A stretch of DNA of 6,465 bases from Neisseriaceae bacterium. GTDB lineage: Bacteria > Pseudomonadota > Gammaproteobacteria > Burkholderiales > UBA11063. Shown here piece by piece: positions 1-6,465 of the stretch. The notes under the pieces were generated by a model. It did not search any database. It was not told the DNA's origin and worked only from the letters and a program-made list of their open reading frames with translations. Every line of letters begins with the position of its first letter. The first letter of the stretch is position 1. Position numbers and translations under genes: made by a program. Location of the stretch: positions 1 through 6,465 of the forward strand of contig CANGJN010000036.1 of NCBI GenBank assembly GCA_947454215.1. Direction: 5' to 3'.

Positions 1-249
1 GCTTATTATCAATTAAAGCATAATGATTAAAATTATAATATTCGTTCTAAATTAAAGGCAAACTTTTAAATTAATTTATTTTATTTACTTTATATTGATG
101 ATAAATTAAAACTATGTTTCATATATTTTTAACCTAGTATTAATTTTTGAAGTTTCATTAAGTAATATTACACATAAATATTTTTTTTATTGATGATTTA
201 TCACTTTTATTTTAAATCTTTATTAGATATTGGTTATTTGGAAGTTTTT

Positions 250-282
250 GTCTGAACTGACTATCCGTTGAAGGTGGGGTAT
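250..282. other. Short relatively GC-rich island, unidentified
   Basis: This stretch, containing CTATCCGTTGAAGGTGGGGT (261-280), is clearly richer in G and C than the DNA around it. Its GTGGGG (274-279) is complementary to CCCCAC (466-471) in the CRISPR-like repeat. Translation on either strand gives only short peptides I cannot place. It may be a fragment of a lost gene, part of a structured RNA, or a highly degraded repeat; I cannot decide. Confidence 0.2.
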
Positions 283-378
283 ATTACTATTAAAAATACC
301 AACATTAAATTTATTAGCAATATTCAAATTTTATTTTTTAAAGTATTAATCATTACTACTGTGTAGTATTTGAGACAT

Positions 379-420
379 TTACTCAATAATTATTAAGTAA
401 GTGATTACTGAATAATTATT
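379..420. repeat. Imperfect 16-bp direct repeat, 26-bp period
   Basis: TTACTCAATAATTATT (379-394) recurs as TTACTGAATAATTATT (405-420) with one mismatch. A looser relative, ACTCAGTATAATAATTATT, occurs at 503-521. The copies flank no gene and lie just left of the CRISPR-like repeat. The low complexity of the surrounding DNA means that simple slippage or chance is possible; no function is assigned. Confidence 0.35.
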
Positions 421-458
421 TATGGAGGATAATTGAAAAAGAATTAACCACAGTTATA

Positions 459-486
459 GAAACACCCCCACGTACATTGGGAAGAC
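459..486 (-). repeat. Solitary CRISPR-repeat-like 28-mer (type I-E style)
   Basis: Read on the minus strand this begins GTCTTCCC and ends CGTGGGGGTGTTTC, 28 nt in total, with a possible CCCA/TGGG stem (plus 467-470 and 478-481). From memory it fits the I-E-type repeats of the form GTCTTCCCC...GTGGGGGTGTTTC, with differences confined to the centre (about 25 of 28 against the form I recall). It stands out as GC-rich in a very AT-rich spacer. I looked for a second copy 55-65 bp to each side and elsewhere in the window and found none, and no cas gene is present. It could be an array remnant, a stand-alone repeat acting as a small RNA, or a chance resemblance. A repeat database search has not been done. 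Confidence 0.4.
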
Positions 487-843
487 ACTTCATAGCGATT
501 TAACTCAGTATAATAATTATTTCAAATCAATCTAGTATTTATTACTGTATAAATGATAAAAGCCTTCATATAGTAATTATGTTCATAATATAATTAAAAA
601 AATCTTGACTTATCTTAATAATTAAAATGTTTGTTAATAAAAATTATACGATCTAATTATCATAAAAAATTGCTTTAACTTAACAAAAGTATTCTAATTA
701 AAAGATTTACAAATACTGTTAAATTTGTGATGCAAATATTTGTTTAGTTGTAAACCAACTTGTGTAGAATAATTTATATTTTATCAATTATCAAATTGTA
801 CTTCATTTAGATTTATTATTCCACTTCAATTGTGGATTTAATC

Positions 844-925
844 TTACTACTCAGCAAAGAGTAAAACCTTAATTAAATAAATCATTACTTAATTATATAA
901 TATTTTAAGCATTGCTGAATAGTAA
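844..925 (-). repeat. Long inverted repeat in the presumed rpoC 3' UTR
   Basis: Plus-strand arms TTACTACTCAGCAA (844-857) and TTGCTGAATAGTAA (912-925) are reverse complements at 13 of 14 positions, 29 bp beyond the rpoC stop codon. The odd pair (850/919) would be G.U in RNA read in the rpoC direction but A.C in plus-strand RNA, so the fold favours the rpoC transcript. The 54-nt loop contains a second inverted repeat, TAATTAA (870-876) with TTAATTA (889-895), so a nested stem is possible. No U-tract follows the outer stem, so it is not a textbook intrinsic terminator. It could act in 3'-end processing, mRNA stability or non-canonical termination. The pairing is seen; the role is inferred. Confidence 0.5.
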
Positions 926-954
926 TTTACATTTTTAGAGTTTTAACCATATTA

Positions 955-3900
955 TTAAATTAAGTCTTGATCAACATTATCATTTAAAGCCTCAAATCGT
1001 TGTCTCTTTGTAGCTTTAGCATACGCCAAACCAGTTCCAGCAGGAATTAATCTTCCCATGATAACGTTTTCTTTTAATCCTCGTAAATAGTCAACCTTAC
1101 CTGCTATTGATGATTCGGTCAATACTCTAGTAGTTTCTTGGAATGAAGCAGCAGAAATAAATGAATCTGTTGATAAAGAAGCCTTAGTAATTCCAAGTAA
1201 AACATTATCATACTCAATCGGCTGTAATCCTTGACCAATTAGTTTATCATTTTCATCAAGGATATTAGATCTTTCTATCTGCTCTCCTTCTAAGTATAAA
1301 TTAGAATCACCAGGATTAGTAACAATGACACGTCTTAACATTTGTCTTACTACAACTTCAATATGTTTATCATTAATTTTTACACCTTGCAATCTATAAA
1401 CCTCTTGAATTTCTGAAGTTATATATTTAGAAAGTTCTTCTATACCTTTCATAGACAATAACTCATGTGGATCTACAGGACCATCAACTATCATTTGACC
1501 ACGCTCTACAAATTCTCCATCATTTACCAATATATTTTTATCTTTTAAAATGGATAATTCTATTTCTTCATTATCGGTAGAAACGATCTTAATTTTATTC
1601 TTTCCTTTGGTCTCTTTCATAAAATTAATGATTCCTGAAACAGGAGATAACATTCCTGCATCCTTAGGAATTCTAGCCTCAAATAACTCTGCAACCCTAG
1701 GCAAACCACCCGTAATATCTCTGGTCTTTAATGATTCTTGAGGTTTTTTTGCTATAATATCACCAATAGAAACTTCTTGACCATCCTCTACAGTAATTAT
1801 ATCACCCACCTGAAAACTTATAATAACTGAACTATCAGTTCCAGTTATTTTTACCTCATTACCATCTTTATCCAACAATCTCGCCATTGGACGCAAGTTT
1901 TTATTTGAAATTTTAGCTTTAGATGAGTCCATTACCTTAAGATTAGAAATTCCTGTTATATCATCAATTTCTCTTATAACAGTTACACCTTCAACAATAT
2001 TACCCAACGAAATAGTGCCACTATATTCTGTAATAACTGGTCTTGAATGTGGATCCCAGTTCGCCAACTTAGTTCCAGATTTAATTTCTTGCCCATCTTG
2101 AACATAAAGAACTGCACCATAAGGAACGTTATTTTGTTCTCTTTCTCTATTATACTGATCTAATATTATAATTTCAGCTGATCTTGAAATAATTATCAAC
2201 TCATTGTTTTCTTTAGTTACATATTTTAAATCTCTAAACTTAACAGTTCCTGAAAATTTAGATTCTAATCTACTAACTATTGCCGACCTAGATGCCGCAC
2301 CACCAATATGGAAAGTACGCATGGTTAACTGAGTTCCAGGTTCTCCAATTGATTGAGCAGCAATAATTCCTACTGCTTCACCAATATTAACCATATAACC
2401 CCTAGCTAAATCTCTACCATAACATTTAGCACATAACCCATATCTAGTTTGACAAGTTAAAGGTGTTCGAACTTTTATTTCATCAATGTTTTCTTTATCA
2501 ATTATAGCTGCAATATCCTCAGTTACCATTGTTCCAGCAGGTACAATGGTAACGTCATTAATATTTTTAATATCTGTTAAACACACTCTACCTAATACTC
2601 TATCCGTTATTGACTCAATTACATCCCCACCTTGTAACACAGATTTCATATAAGTGCCTTCATTAGTTTTGCAATCTTCTTCTATGATTATTAAATCTTG
2701 TGCCACATCTACTAATCTACGAGTTAAATATCCTGAATTAGCGGTTTTTAAAGCTGTATCTGAAAGCCCTTTTCTTGCTCCATGAGTTGAAATAAAGTAT
2801 TGAGAAACATTTAAACCTTCTCTAAAGTTTGCAGTAATAGGTGTTTCCATAATAGAACCATCGGGTTTTGCCATAAGACCACGCATACCAGATAATTGTC
2901 TTATCTGAGCAATAGAACCTCTTGCTCCTGAATCAGCCATCATATATATTGAATTAAAAGAATCTTGAACTACTTCTTTTCCCGTACTATCTAAAACGGT
3001 TTCCTTAGATAATTCACTCATCAATGTTTTAGCAATTTCCTCTCCGCATTTACCCCAAATATCAATTACTTTATTATATCTCTCTCCTTGTGTTACTAAA
3101 CCATCTTGGTACTGCTTTGTAATATTTTCAACTTCTCTTTGAGAATCATTAATCTTATCATGCTTAGATACAGGAACATGCATATCATTTATACAAACAG
3201 AAATACCAGCTTTTGTAGAATAAATAAATCCCATATACATAAGTTTATCTGCAAAAATTACTGTTTCTTTGTTTCCACATAGTCTAAAAGAACTATTTAT
3301 TAATTTAGCCACATCTTTTTTCTTTAAAGGCTTATTAATTAAATCAAAAGACAAGGCTTTAGGCAATATCTCAGATAATAATGCTCTACCAACAGTTGTT
3401 TTTTTACGTATAATTTGAGAAACAAATTCATCATTTACTTTTATTTTTTCTGATATTCTAACTGTCACTATTGCTTGCAAATCAACCTGATGAGTTTGAT
3501 AGGCTCTTTCTAACTCCTTTACATCAACAAAAAATAAACCCTCTCCCTTAGCATTTATTTTTTCTCTGGTCATATAGTACAATCCAAGTATAATATCTTG
3601 AGAAGGTACTATTATTGGCTCTCCATTAGCAGGAGATAATACATTATTAGATGCTAACATTAAAGTCCTAGCTTCCATCTGAGCCTCTATACTTAATGGT
3701 ACATGTACTGCCATTTGGTCACCATCAAAATCGGCATTGAATGCAGAACATACTAAAGGATGCAATTGTATTGCCTTACCTTCAATCAAAATTGGCTCGA
3801 ATGCTTGAATACCTAGTCTATGTAATGTAGGTGCTCTATTTAATAAAATCGGATGCTCTCTTATAACATCTTCCAATATATCCCAAACAATCGCTTCCAC

Positions 3901-5151
3901 ATTGTCTACCATTCGTTTAGCATATTTTATAGAAGCAGCAACACCAGTAACTTGTAATTTATGATAAACGTAAGGTCTGAATAATTCCAATGCCATAATT
4001 TTTGGTAATCCACATTGATATAATCTCAATGTAGGACCGACTGTAATTACAGATCTTCCAGAATAATCTACTCTTTTACCTAATAAATTTTGACGGAACC
4101 TACCAGATTTTCCTTTTATCATTTCAGCTAAGGATTTCAAAGGACGTTTATTCGCTCCTGTAATCACCTTTCCTCGTTTACCATTATCAAAAAGGGAATC
4201 TACTGCTTCTTGTAACATTCTGCGTTCGTTTCTTAGAATTATTTCTGGAGCTCTTAGCATTATTAGTTTTCTTAATCGATTATTTCTATTAATAACTCTT
4301 CTATATAAATCATTTAAGTCACTAGTTGCAAATCTACCACCATCTATTGCGACTAAAGGTCTTAAATCAGGTGGAAGAACAGGAATAACATCTAAAATCA
4401 TCCACTCAGGTCTAATTTCTGAGCGTTTAAATCCTTCTAAAACTTTAAGTCTTTTTGCCATCTTTTTAAAGTTAAGATCGCTTTTAACTTCCTTCATTAA
4501 TTCTTTAATTGACAGTATTTCTTCATCAATATTGATACTTTTTAATAGTTCTCGAATAGCTTCGGCACCAATACCAACTCGAATCCTATCAGCATCATCA
4601 GTTTCATGTAAAGACTGATATTGTTCAGGAGATAAGATATCTCCTTTTTTTAAATAACTTTTCTTATCTCGTGGATGTAAAGGTGGTTCTAATTTATCAA
4701 GAATTTCCAATACAGCATATGCTTCAAAATAAAGCACATGTTCAATGTCCCTTAACAGCATATCTAAAACCATACCGATTCTAGATGGCAATGATTTTAA
4801 AAACCAAATATGAGCAACCGGTGATGCCAGTTCAATATGCCCCATTCTCTCACGTCTAACTTTAGCCACAGTAACTTCAACAGAACATCTTTCACATACT
4901 ACACCACGATGTTTAACTTTTTTATATTTTCCACATAAACACTCGTAATCTTTCATTGGTCCAAATATTTTCGCACAAAATAAACCATCTCTTTCCGGTT
5001 TTAATGTCCTATAATTTATAGTTTCTGGTTTTTTTATTTCTCCATATGACCAACTGCGAATCTTGTCTGATGAAGCAACACCAATTCTTATTCGTGCATA
5101 ATTCTCAATTTCATTCTTTTTATTTGATAATAAATTACCCAAATTAAGCAT
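955..5151 (-). CDS. rpoC: RNA polymerase β' subunit (complete)
   Basis: Complete 1398-residue β', close to the usual proteobacterial length (E. coli 1407). It carries the catalytic Mg-binding loop and most of the clamp. Visible in order: N-terminal zinc site Cys71/73/86/89; clamp and sigma-binding coiled coil (about 274-323, [22 protein letters not shown]); [19 protein letters not shown] (351-369); NADFDGD at 472-478 with Asp474/476/478 holding the catalytic magnesium; bridge-helix region about 782-817; second zinc site Cys827/900/907/910; trigger loop from about 924 ([21 protein letters not shown], Met944 and His948), interrupted as in other proteobacteria by a long insert (about 955-1142); then [18 protein letters not shown] and the C-terminal [27 protein letters not shown] start is supported by GGAGAAG 5 nt upstream and by an N terminus that leads directly into [19 protein letters not shown]. 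Odd points: about 16 extra residues near 148-170, and Ser783 where Leu is usual. No frameshift or missing catalytic residue. Likely cotranscribed with rpoB. The best remembered match is betaproteobacterial. Confidence 0.99.
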   Translation of the reverse strand: MLNLGNLLSNKKNEIENYARIRIGVASSDKIRSWSYGEIKKPETINYRTLKPERDGLFCAKIFGPMKDYECLCGKYKKVKHRGVVCERCSVEVTVAKVRRERMGHIELASPVAHIWFLKSLPSRIGMVLDMLLRDIEHVLYFEAYAVLEILDKLEPPLHPRDKKSYLKKGDILSPEQYQSLHETDDADRIRVGIGAEAIRELLKSINIDEEILSIKELMKEVKSDLNFKKMAKRLKVLEGFKRSEIRPEWMILDVIPVLPPDLRPLVAIDGGRFATSDLNDLYRRVINRNNRLRKLIMLRAPEIILRNERRMLQEAVDSLFDNGKRGKVITGANKRPLKSLAEMIKGKSGRFRQNLLGKRVDYSGRSVITVGPTLRLYQCGLPKIMALELFRPYVYHKLQVTGVAASIKYAKRMVDNVEAIVWDILEDVIREHPILLNRAPTLHRLGIQAFEPILIEGKAIQLHPLVCSAFNADFDGDQMAVHVPLSIEAQMEARTLMLASNNVLSPANGEPIIVPSQDIILGLYYMTREKINAKGEGLFFVDVKELERAYQTHQVDLQAIVTVRISEKIKVNDEFVSQIIRKKTTVGRALLSEILPKALSFDLINKPLKKKDVAKLINSSFRLCGNKETVIFADKLMYMGFIYSTKAGISVCINDMHVPVSKHDKINDSQREVENITKQYQDGLVTQGERYNKVIDIWGKCGEEIAKTLMSELSKETVLDSTGKEVVQDSFNSIYMMADSGARGSIAQIRQLSGMRGLMAKPDGSIMETPITANFREGLNVSQYFISTHGARKGLSDTALKTANSGYLTRRLVDVAQDLIIIEEDCKTNEGTYMKSVLQGGDVIESITDRVLGRVCLTDIKNINDVTIVPAGTMVTEDIAAIIDKENIDEIKVRTPLTCQTRYGLCAKCYGRDLARGYMVNIGEAVGIIAAQSIGEPGTQLTMRTFHIGGAASRSAIVSRLESKFSGTVKFRDLKYVTKENNELIIISRSAEIIILDQYNREREQNNVPYGAVLYVQDGQEIKSGTKLANWDPHSRPVITEYSGTISLGNIVEGVTVIREIDDITGISNLKVMDSSKAKISNKNLRPMARLLDKDGNEVKITGTDSSVIISFQVGDIITVEDGQEVSIGDIIAKKPQESLKTRDITGGLPRVAELFEARIPKDAGMLSPVSGIINFMKETKGKNKIKIVSTDNEEIELSILKDKNILVNDGEFVERGQMIVDGPVDPHELLSMKGIEELSKYITSEIQEVYRLQGVKINDKHIEVVVRQMLRRVIVTNPGDSNLYLEGEQIERSNILDENDKLIGQGLQPIEYDNVLLGITKASLSTDSFISAASFQETTRVLTESSIAGKVDYLRGLKENVIMGRLIPAGTGLAYAKATKRQRFEALNDNVDQDLI

Positions 5152-5156
5152 TTATT

Positions 5157-5163
5157 CTTCTCC
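5157..5163 (-). promoter_or_regulatory. rpoC Shine-Dalgarno site
   Basis: On the minus strand GGAGAAG lies 5 nt before the rpoC ATG, inside the 56-bp rpoB-rpoC spacer (5152-5207). It is a strong match to the anti-Shine-Dalgarno sequence and fixes the rpoC start. The rest of the spacer is AT-rich; I see no hairpin or promoter in it strong enough to separate rpoC from rpoB transcription. Confidence 0.85.
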
Positions 5164-5207
5164 ATAAATTTAATAGCATTTTTATCTACTTGTAGTGCAT
5201 AAAATTA

Positions 5208-6465
5208 TTAATCATCCAATAATTCTATATCTAATCCTAAAGCTTTAACTTCTCGAGTTAATACATTAAACGCCTCAGGAACATTTGCTGTAATTTTATG
5301 TCGACCTTCTAATATATTTTCATACATAGTTGTTCTGCCTTCAATATCATCTGATTTAACAGTTAACATTTCTTGAAGCGTATATGCAGCTCCATATGCC
5401 TCTAGCGCCCAAACTTCCATTTCACCAAATCTTTGTCCACCATTTTGAGCTTTACCACCCAATGGCTGTTGAGTTACCAAAGAATATGGACCAATATCTC
5501 TTGCGTGTAGTTTTTGATCTACTAAATGGTGTAGTTTTAATACATACATATAACCTACCGTAACTTGCCTATGAAATGGTTCACCTGTTCTTCCATCATA
5601 TAACTGAATCTGTCCTGATGTAGGCATATCTGCCAATTCAAGCATTTTTTTTATTTCTATTTCTTGTGCACCATCAAAAACAGGTGTTGCAAAAGGTAAA
5701 CCATCAACTAAATTTCTTGATAAATCCATTATTTCAGAATCATTTAGATCTTTAATATTCTCAGTTTTACCTGAAACATTATAAACAGTATCTAAAAAAT
5801 CCTTTAATTCCTTTACTTTGGTTTCATCTTTAATCATTTGATTAATTTTATCGCCAATACCTTTAGCAGCAAGACCTAAATGTACTTCTAAAATTTGCCC
5901 AATATTCATACGAGAAGGAACACCTATTGGATTTAAAACAACATCAACAGTTCTTCCATCTTCCATATAAGGCATATCTTCTACTGGTAATACTTTAGAG
6001 ATTACACCTTTATTACCATGTCTACCTGCCATTTTATCACCCGGCTGTAATCTTCTTTTTATAGCTATAAAAACCTTAACCATTTTGATTACGCCATTAG
6101 GTAGTTCAATCCCTTTAGATAATTTTTCTCTTTTGATGAGCAGTCTATTATCAAACTCTTCACTTTTCGCTACAAGAGCTTCATGTAAATGCTTTATTTT
6201 TTCTGCTACTTTTTCATCATGAATCTTAAGATTAAACCATTTATTTTTATCTTCAATAGCATTTAAATAAGCCTCAGTTATTTTTTGTTTTTTACCTTCT
6301 GCAAACTTTTGTCCAAGTAAAAGATTATATAGAACATTAAAAGCTTCTTTTTCAATAATACTTAATTGCTCACTTAAGTCTAAGCGATATTCATTGATTT
6401 CTGACTCTATATTAGCCAATGCTTTAGAATCTGATTTATCATCTTGTCTATTAAAAACTTTTACA
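5208..6465 (-). CDS. rpoB: RNA polymerase β subunit, C-terminal part (5' end outside window)
   Basis: Partial gene: the frame is open to the right edge, giving about 418 residues that match roughly the last 30% of a ~1340-residue proteobacterial RpoB. A TTG at 6417-6419 is an internal leucine, not a start; at least 15 more codons (VKVFNRQ...) precede it. β builds one side of the RNA polymerase cleft and contacts the incoming nucleotide and the RNA 3' end. Seen in order (residues numbered from the first whole codon in the window): a variable charged helical segment (about 10-115); [16 protein letters not shown] with the two active-centre lysines at 144 and 152 (E. coli K1065 and K1073); [32 protein letters not shown]; and the C-terminal [19 protein letters not shown] anchor/clamp segment that packs on β'. 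It ends in IELLDD, as family members typically end in an acidic tail. Asp-323 and Asn-341 sit where Ser and Phe are usual. It is followed after 56 bp by rpoC on the same strand, the standard rpoBC order. Identification is certain. Confidence 0.98.
   Translation of the reverse strand, partial: VKVFNRQDDKSDSKALANIESEINEYRLDLSEQLSIIEKEAFNVLYNLLLGQKFAEGKKQKITEAYLNAIEDKNKWFNLKIHDEKVAEKIKHLHEALVAKSEEFDNRLLIKREKLSKGIELPNGVIKMVKVFIAIKRRLQPGDKMAGRHGNKGVISKVLPVEDMPYMEDGRTVDVVLNPIGVPSRMNIGQILEVHLGLAAKGIGDKINQMIKDETKVKELKDFLDTVYNVSGKTENIKDLNDSEIMDLSRNLVDGLPFATPVFDGAQEIEIKKMLELADMPTSGQIQLYDGRTGEPFHRQVTVGYMYVLKLHHLVDQKLHARDIGPYSLVTQQPLGGKAQNGGQRFGEMEVWALEAYGAAYTLQEMLTVKSDDIEGRTTMYENILEGRHKITANVPEAFNVLTREVKALGLDIELLDD

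Larger units (their letters stand above)
1..954. other. AT-rich spacer with no recognisable gene
   Basis: No open reading frame of useful length, tRNA, rRNA, insertion sequence or clear promoter was found over 954 bp downstream of rpoC; stop codons are dense in all frames I read. Contents visible by eye: a relatively GC-rich island about 250-282; a perfect 6-bp hairpin TACTAC-TGT-GTAGTA (354-368); the direct repeat at 379-420; the CRISPR-like 28-mer at 459-486; overlapping short inverted repeats about 709-760, including ACAAATA (709-715) with TATTTGT (737-743) and AGTTG (746-750) with CAACT (756-760); a 5-bp hairpin TCCAC/GTGGA (820-836); and the long inverted repeat at 844-925. Many betaproteobacteria place rpsL, rpsG and fusA or another gene soon after rpoC; none is seen here, so the region may be the residue of eroded genes or a rearrangement junction. 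Confidence 0.7.

Noticed and set aside
164..188. Plus-strand terminator: AATATT inverted arms followed by eight T
   Set aside because: The stem is six A-T pairs only and no plus-strand gene precedes it; this is expected by chance in such AT-rich DNA.
398..547. A CRISPR array around 459-486
   Set aside because: The positions about 61 bp to each side (398-425 and 520-547) show no repeat resemblance, so only one unit can be claimed.
596..602. Minus-strand terminator at a T7 tract
   Set aside because: No stable hairpin precedes the tract in the minus-strand sense.
605..633. Plus-strand promoter with TTGACT as -35
   Set aside because: No acceptable -10 hexamer occurs 16-18 nt downstream; TAAAAT is too close and the later TATAC-like site is too far.
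1550..1741. 63-codon open frame on the plus strand
   Set aside because: It lies entirely antisense inside the intact rpoC coding sequence and has no recognisable homology or ribosome-binding site; it is a shadow frame.
2842..2851. GGTGTTTCC in rpoC as another copy of the CRISPR-like repeat end
   Set aside because: It is codons of the conserved ETPITANF segment of β', and no other part of the 28-mer matches around it.
6417..6419. TTG as a start codon for the rpoB frame
   Set aside because: The frame stays open to the window edge and the upstream residues continue RpoB-like sequence, so this is an internal leucine of a truncated gene.

Overview
The window holds the promoter-distal end of an RNA polymerase operon, read right to left on the minus strand: the last ~418 codons of rpoB (β subunit, entering from the right edge), a 56-bp spacer with a good Shine-Dalgarno, and a complete rpoC (β' subunit, 1398 aa). 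Left of rpoC lie 954 bp in which I find no gene.

Organism: the coding DNA is AT-rich (roughly one third G+C in rows counted by eye) and the leftmost 954 bp are poorer still (about a fifth in the row counted). Both proteins nevertheless read as ordinary proteobacterial subunits. Phrases such as [33 protein letters not shown] and [16 protein letters not shown] in RpoC, and [14 protein letters not shown] in RpoB, are from memory most like betaproteobacteria (Burkholderiales or relatives), not Rickettsia. An AT-biased betaproteobacterium, perhaps host-associated with a shrinking genome, is my best guess. It is an inference without a search.

Function: β and β' together form the catalytic cleft of RNA polymerase. 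All residues expected for catalysis are present: NADFDGD and both zinc sites in β', and the active-centre lysines of β. There is no sign of decay in either gene, although β' carries a family-atypical insertion of about 16 residues near residues 148-170 and a few substitutions at usually conserved positions.

Left region (1-954): this contains (i) a 14-bp inverted repeat 29 bp past the rpoC stop, whose only non-Watson-Crick pair is G.U in the rpoC-sense RNA, so it probably folds in the rpoC 3' UTR; (ii) a solitary 28-bp sequence (459-486, minus sense) that looks like one type I-E-style CRISPR repeat with no second copy at array spacing; (iii) a short relatively GC-rich island at about 250-282; (iv) a 16-bp direct repeat with 26-bp period. 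No cas gene, tRNA, rRNA or insertion sequence was recognised. I do not see a clear new biological system; the solitary CRISPR-like repeat and the long empty spacer are the items most worth checking.
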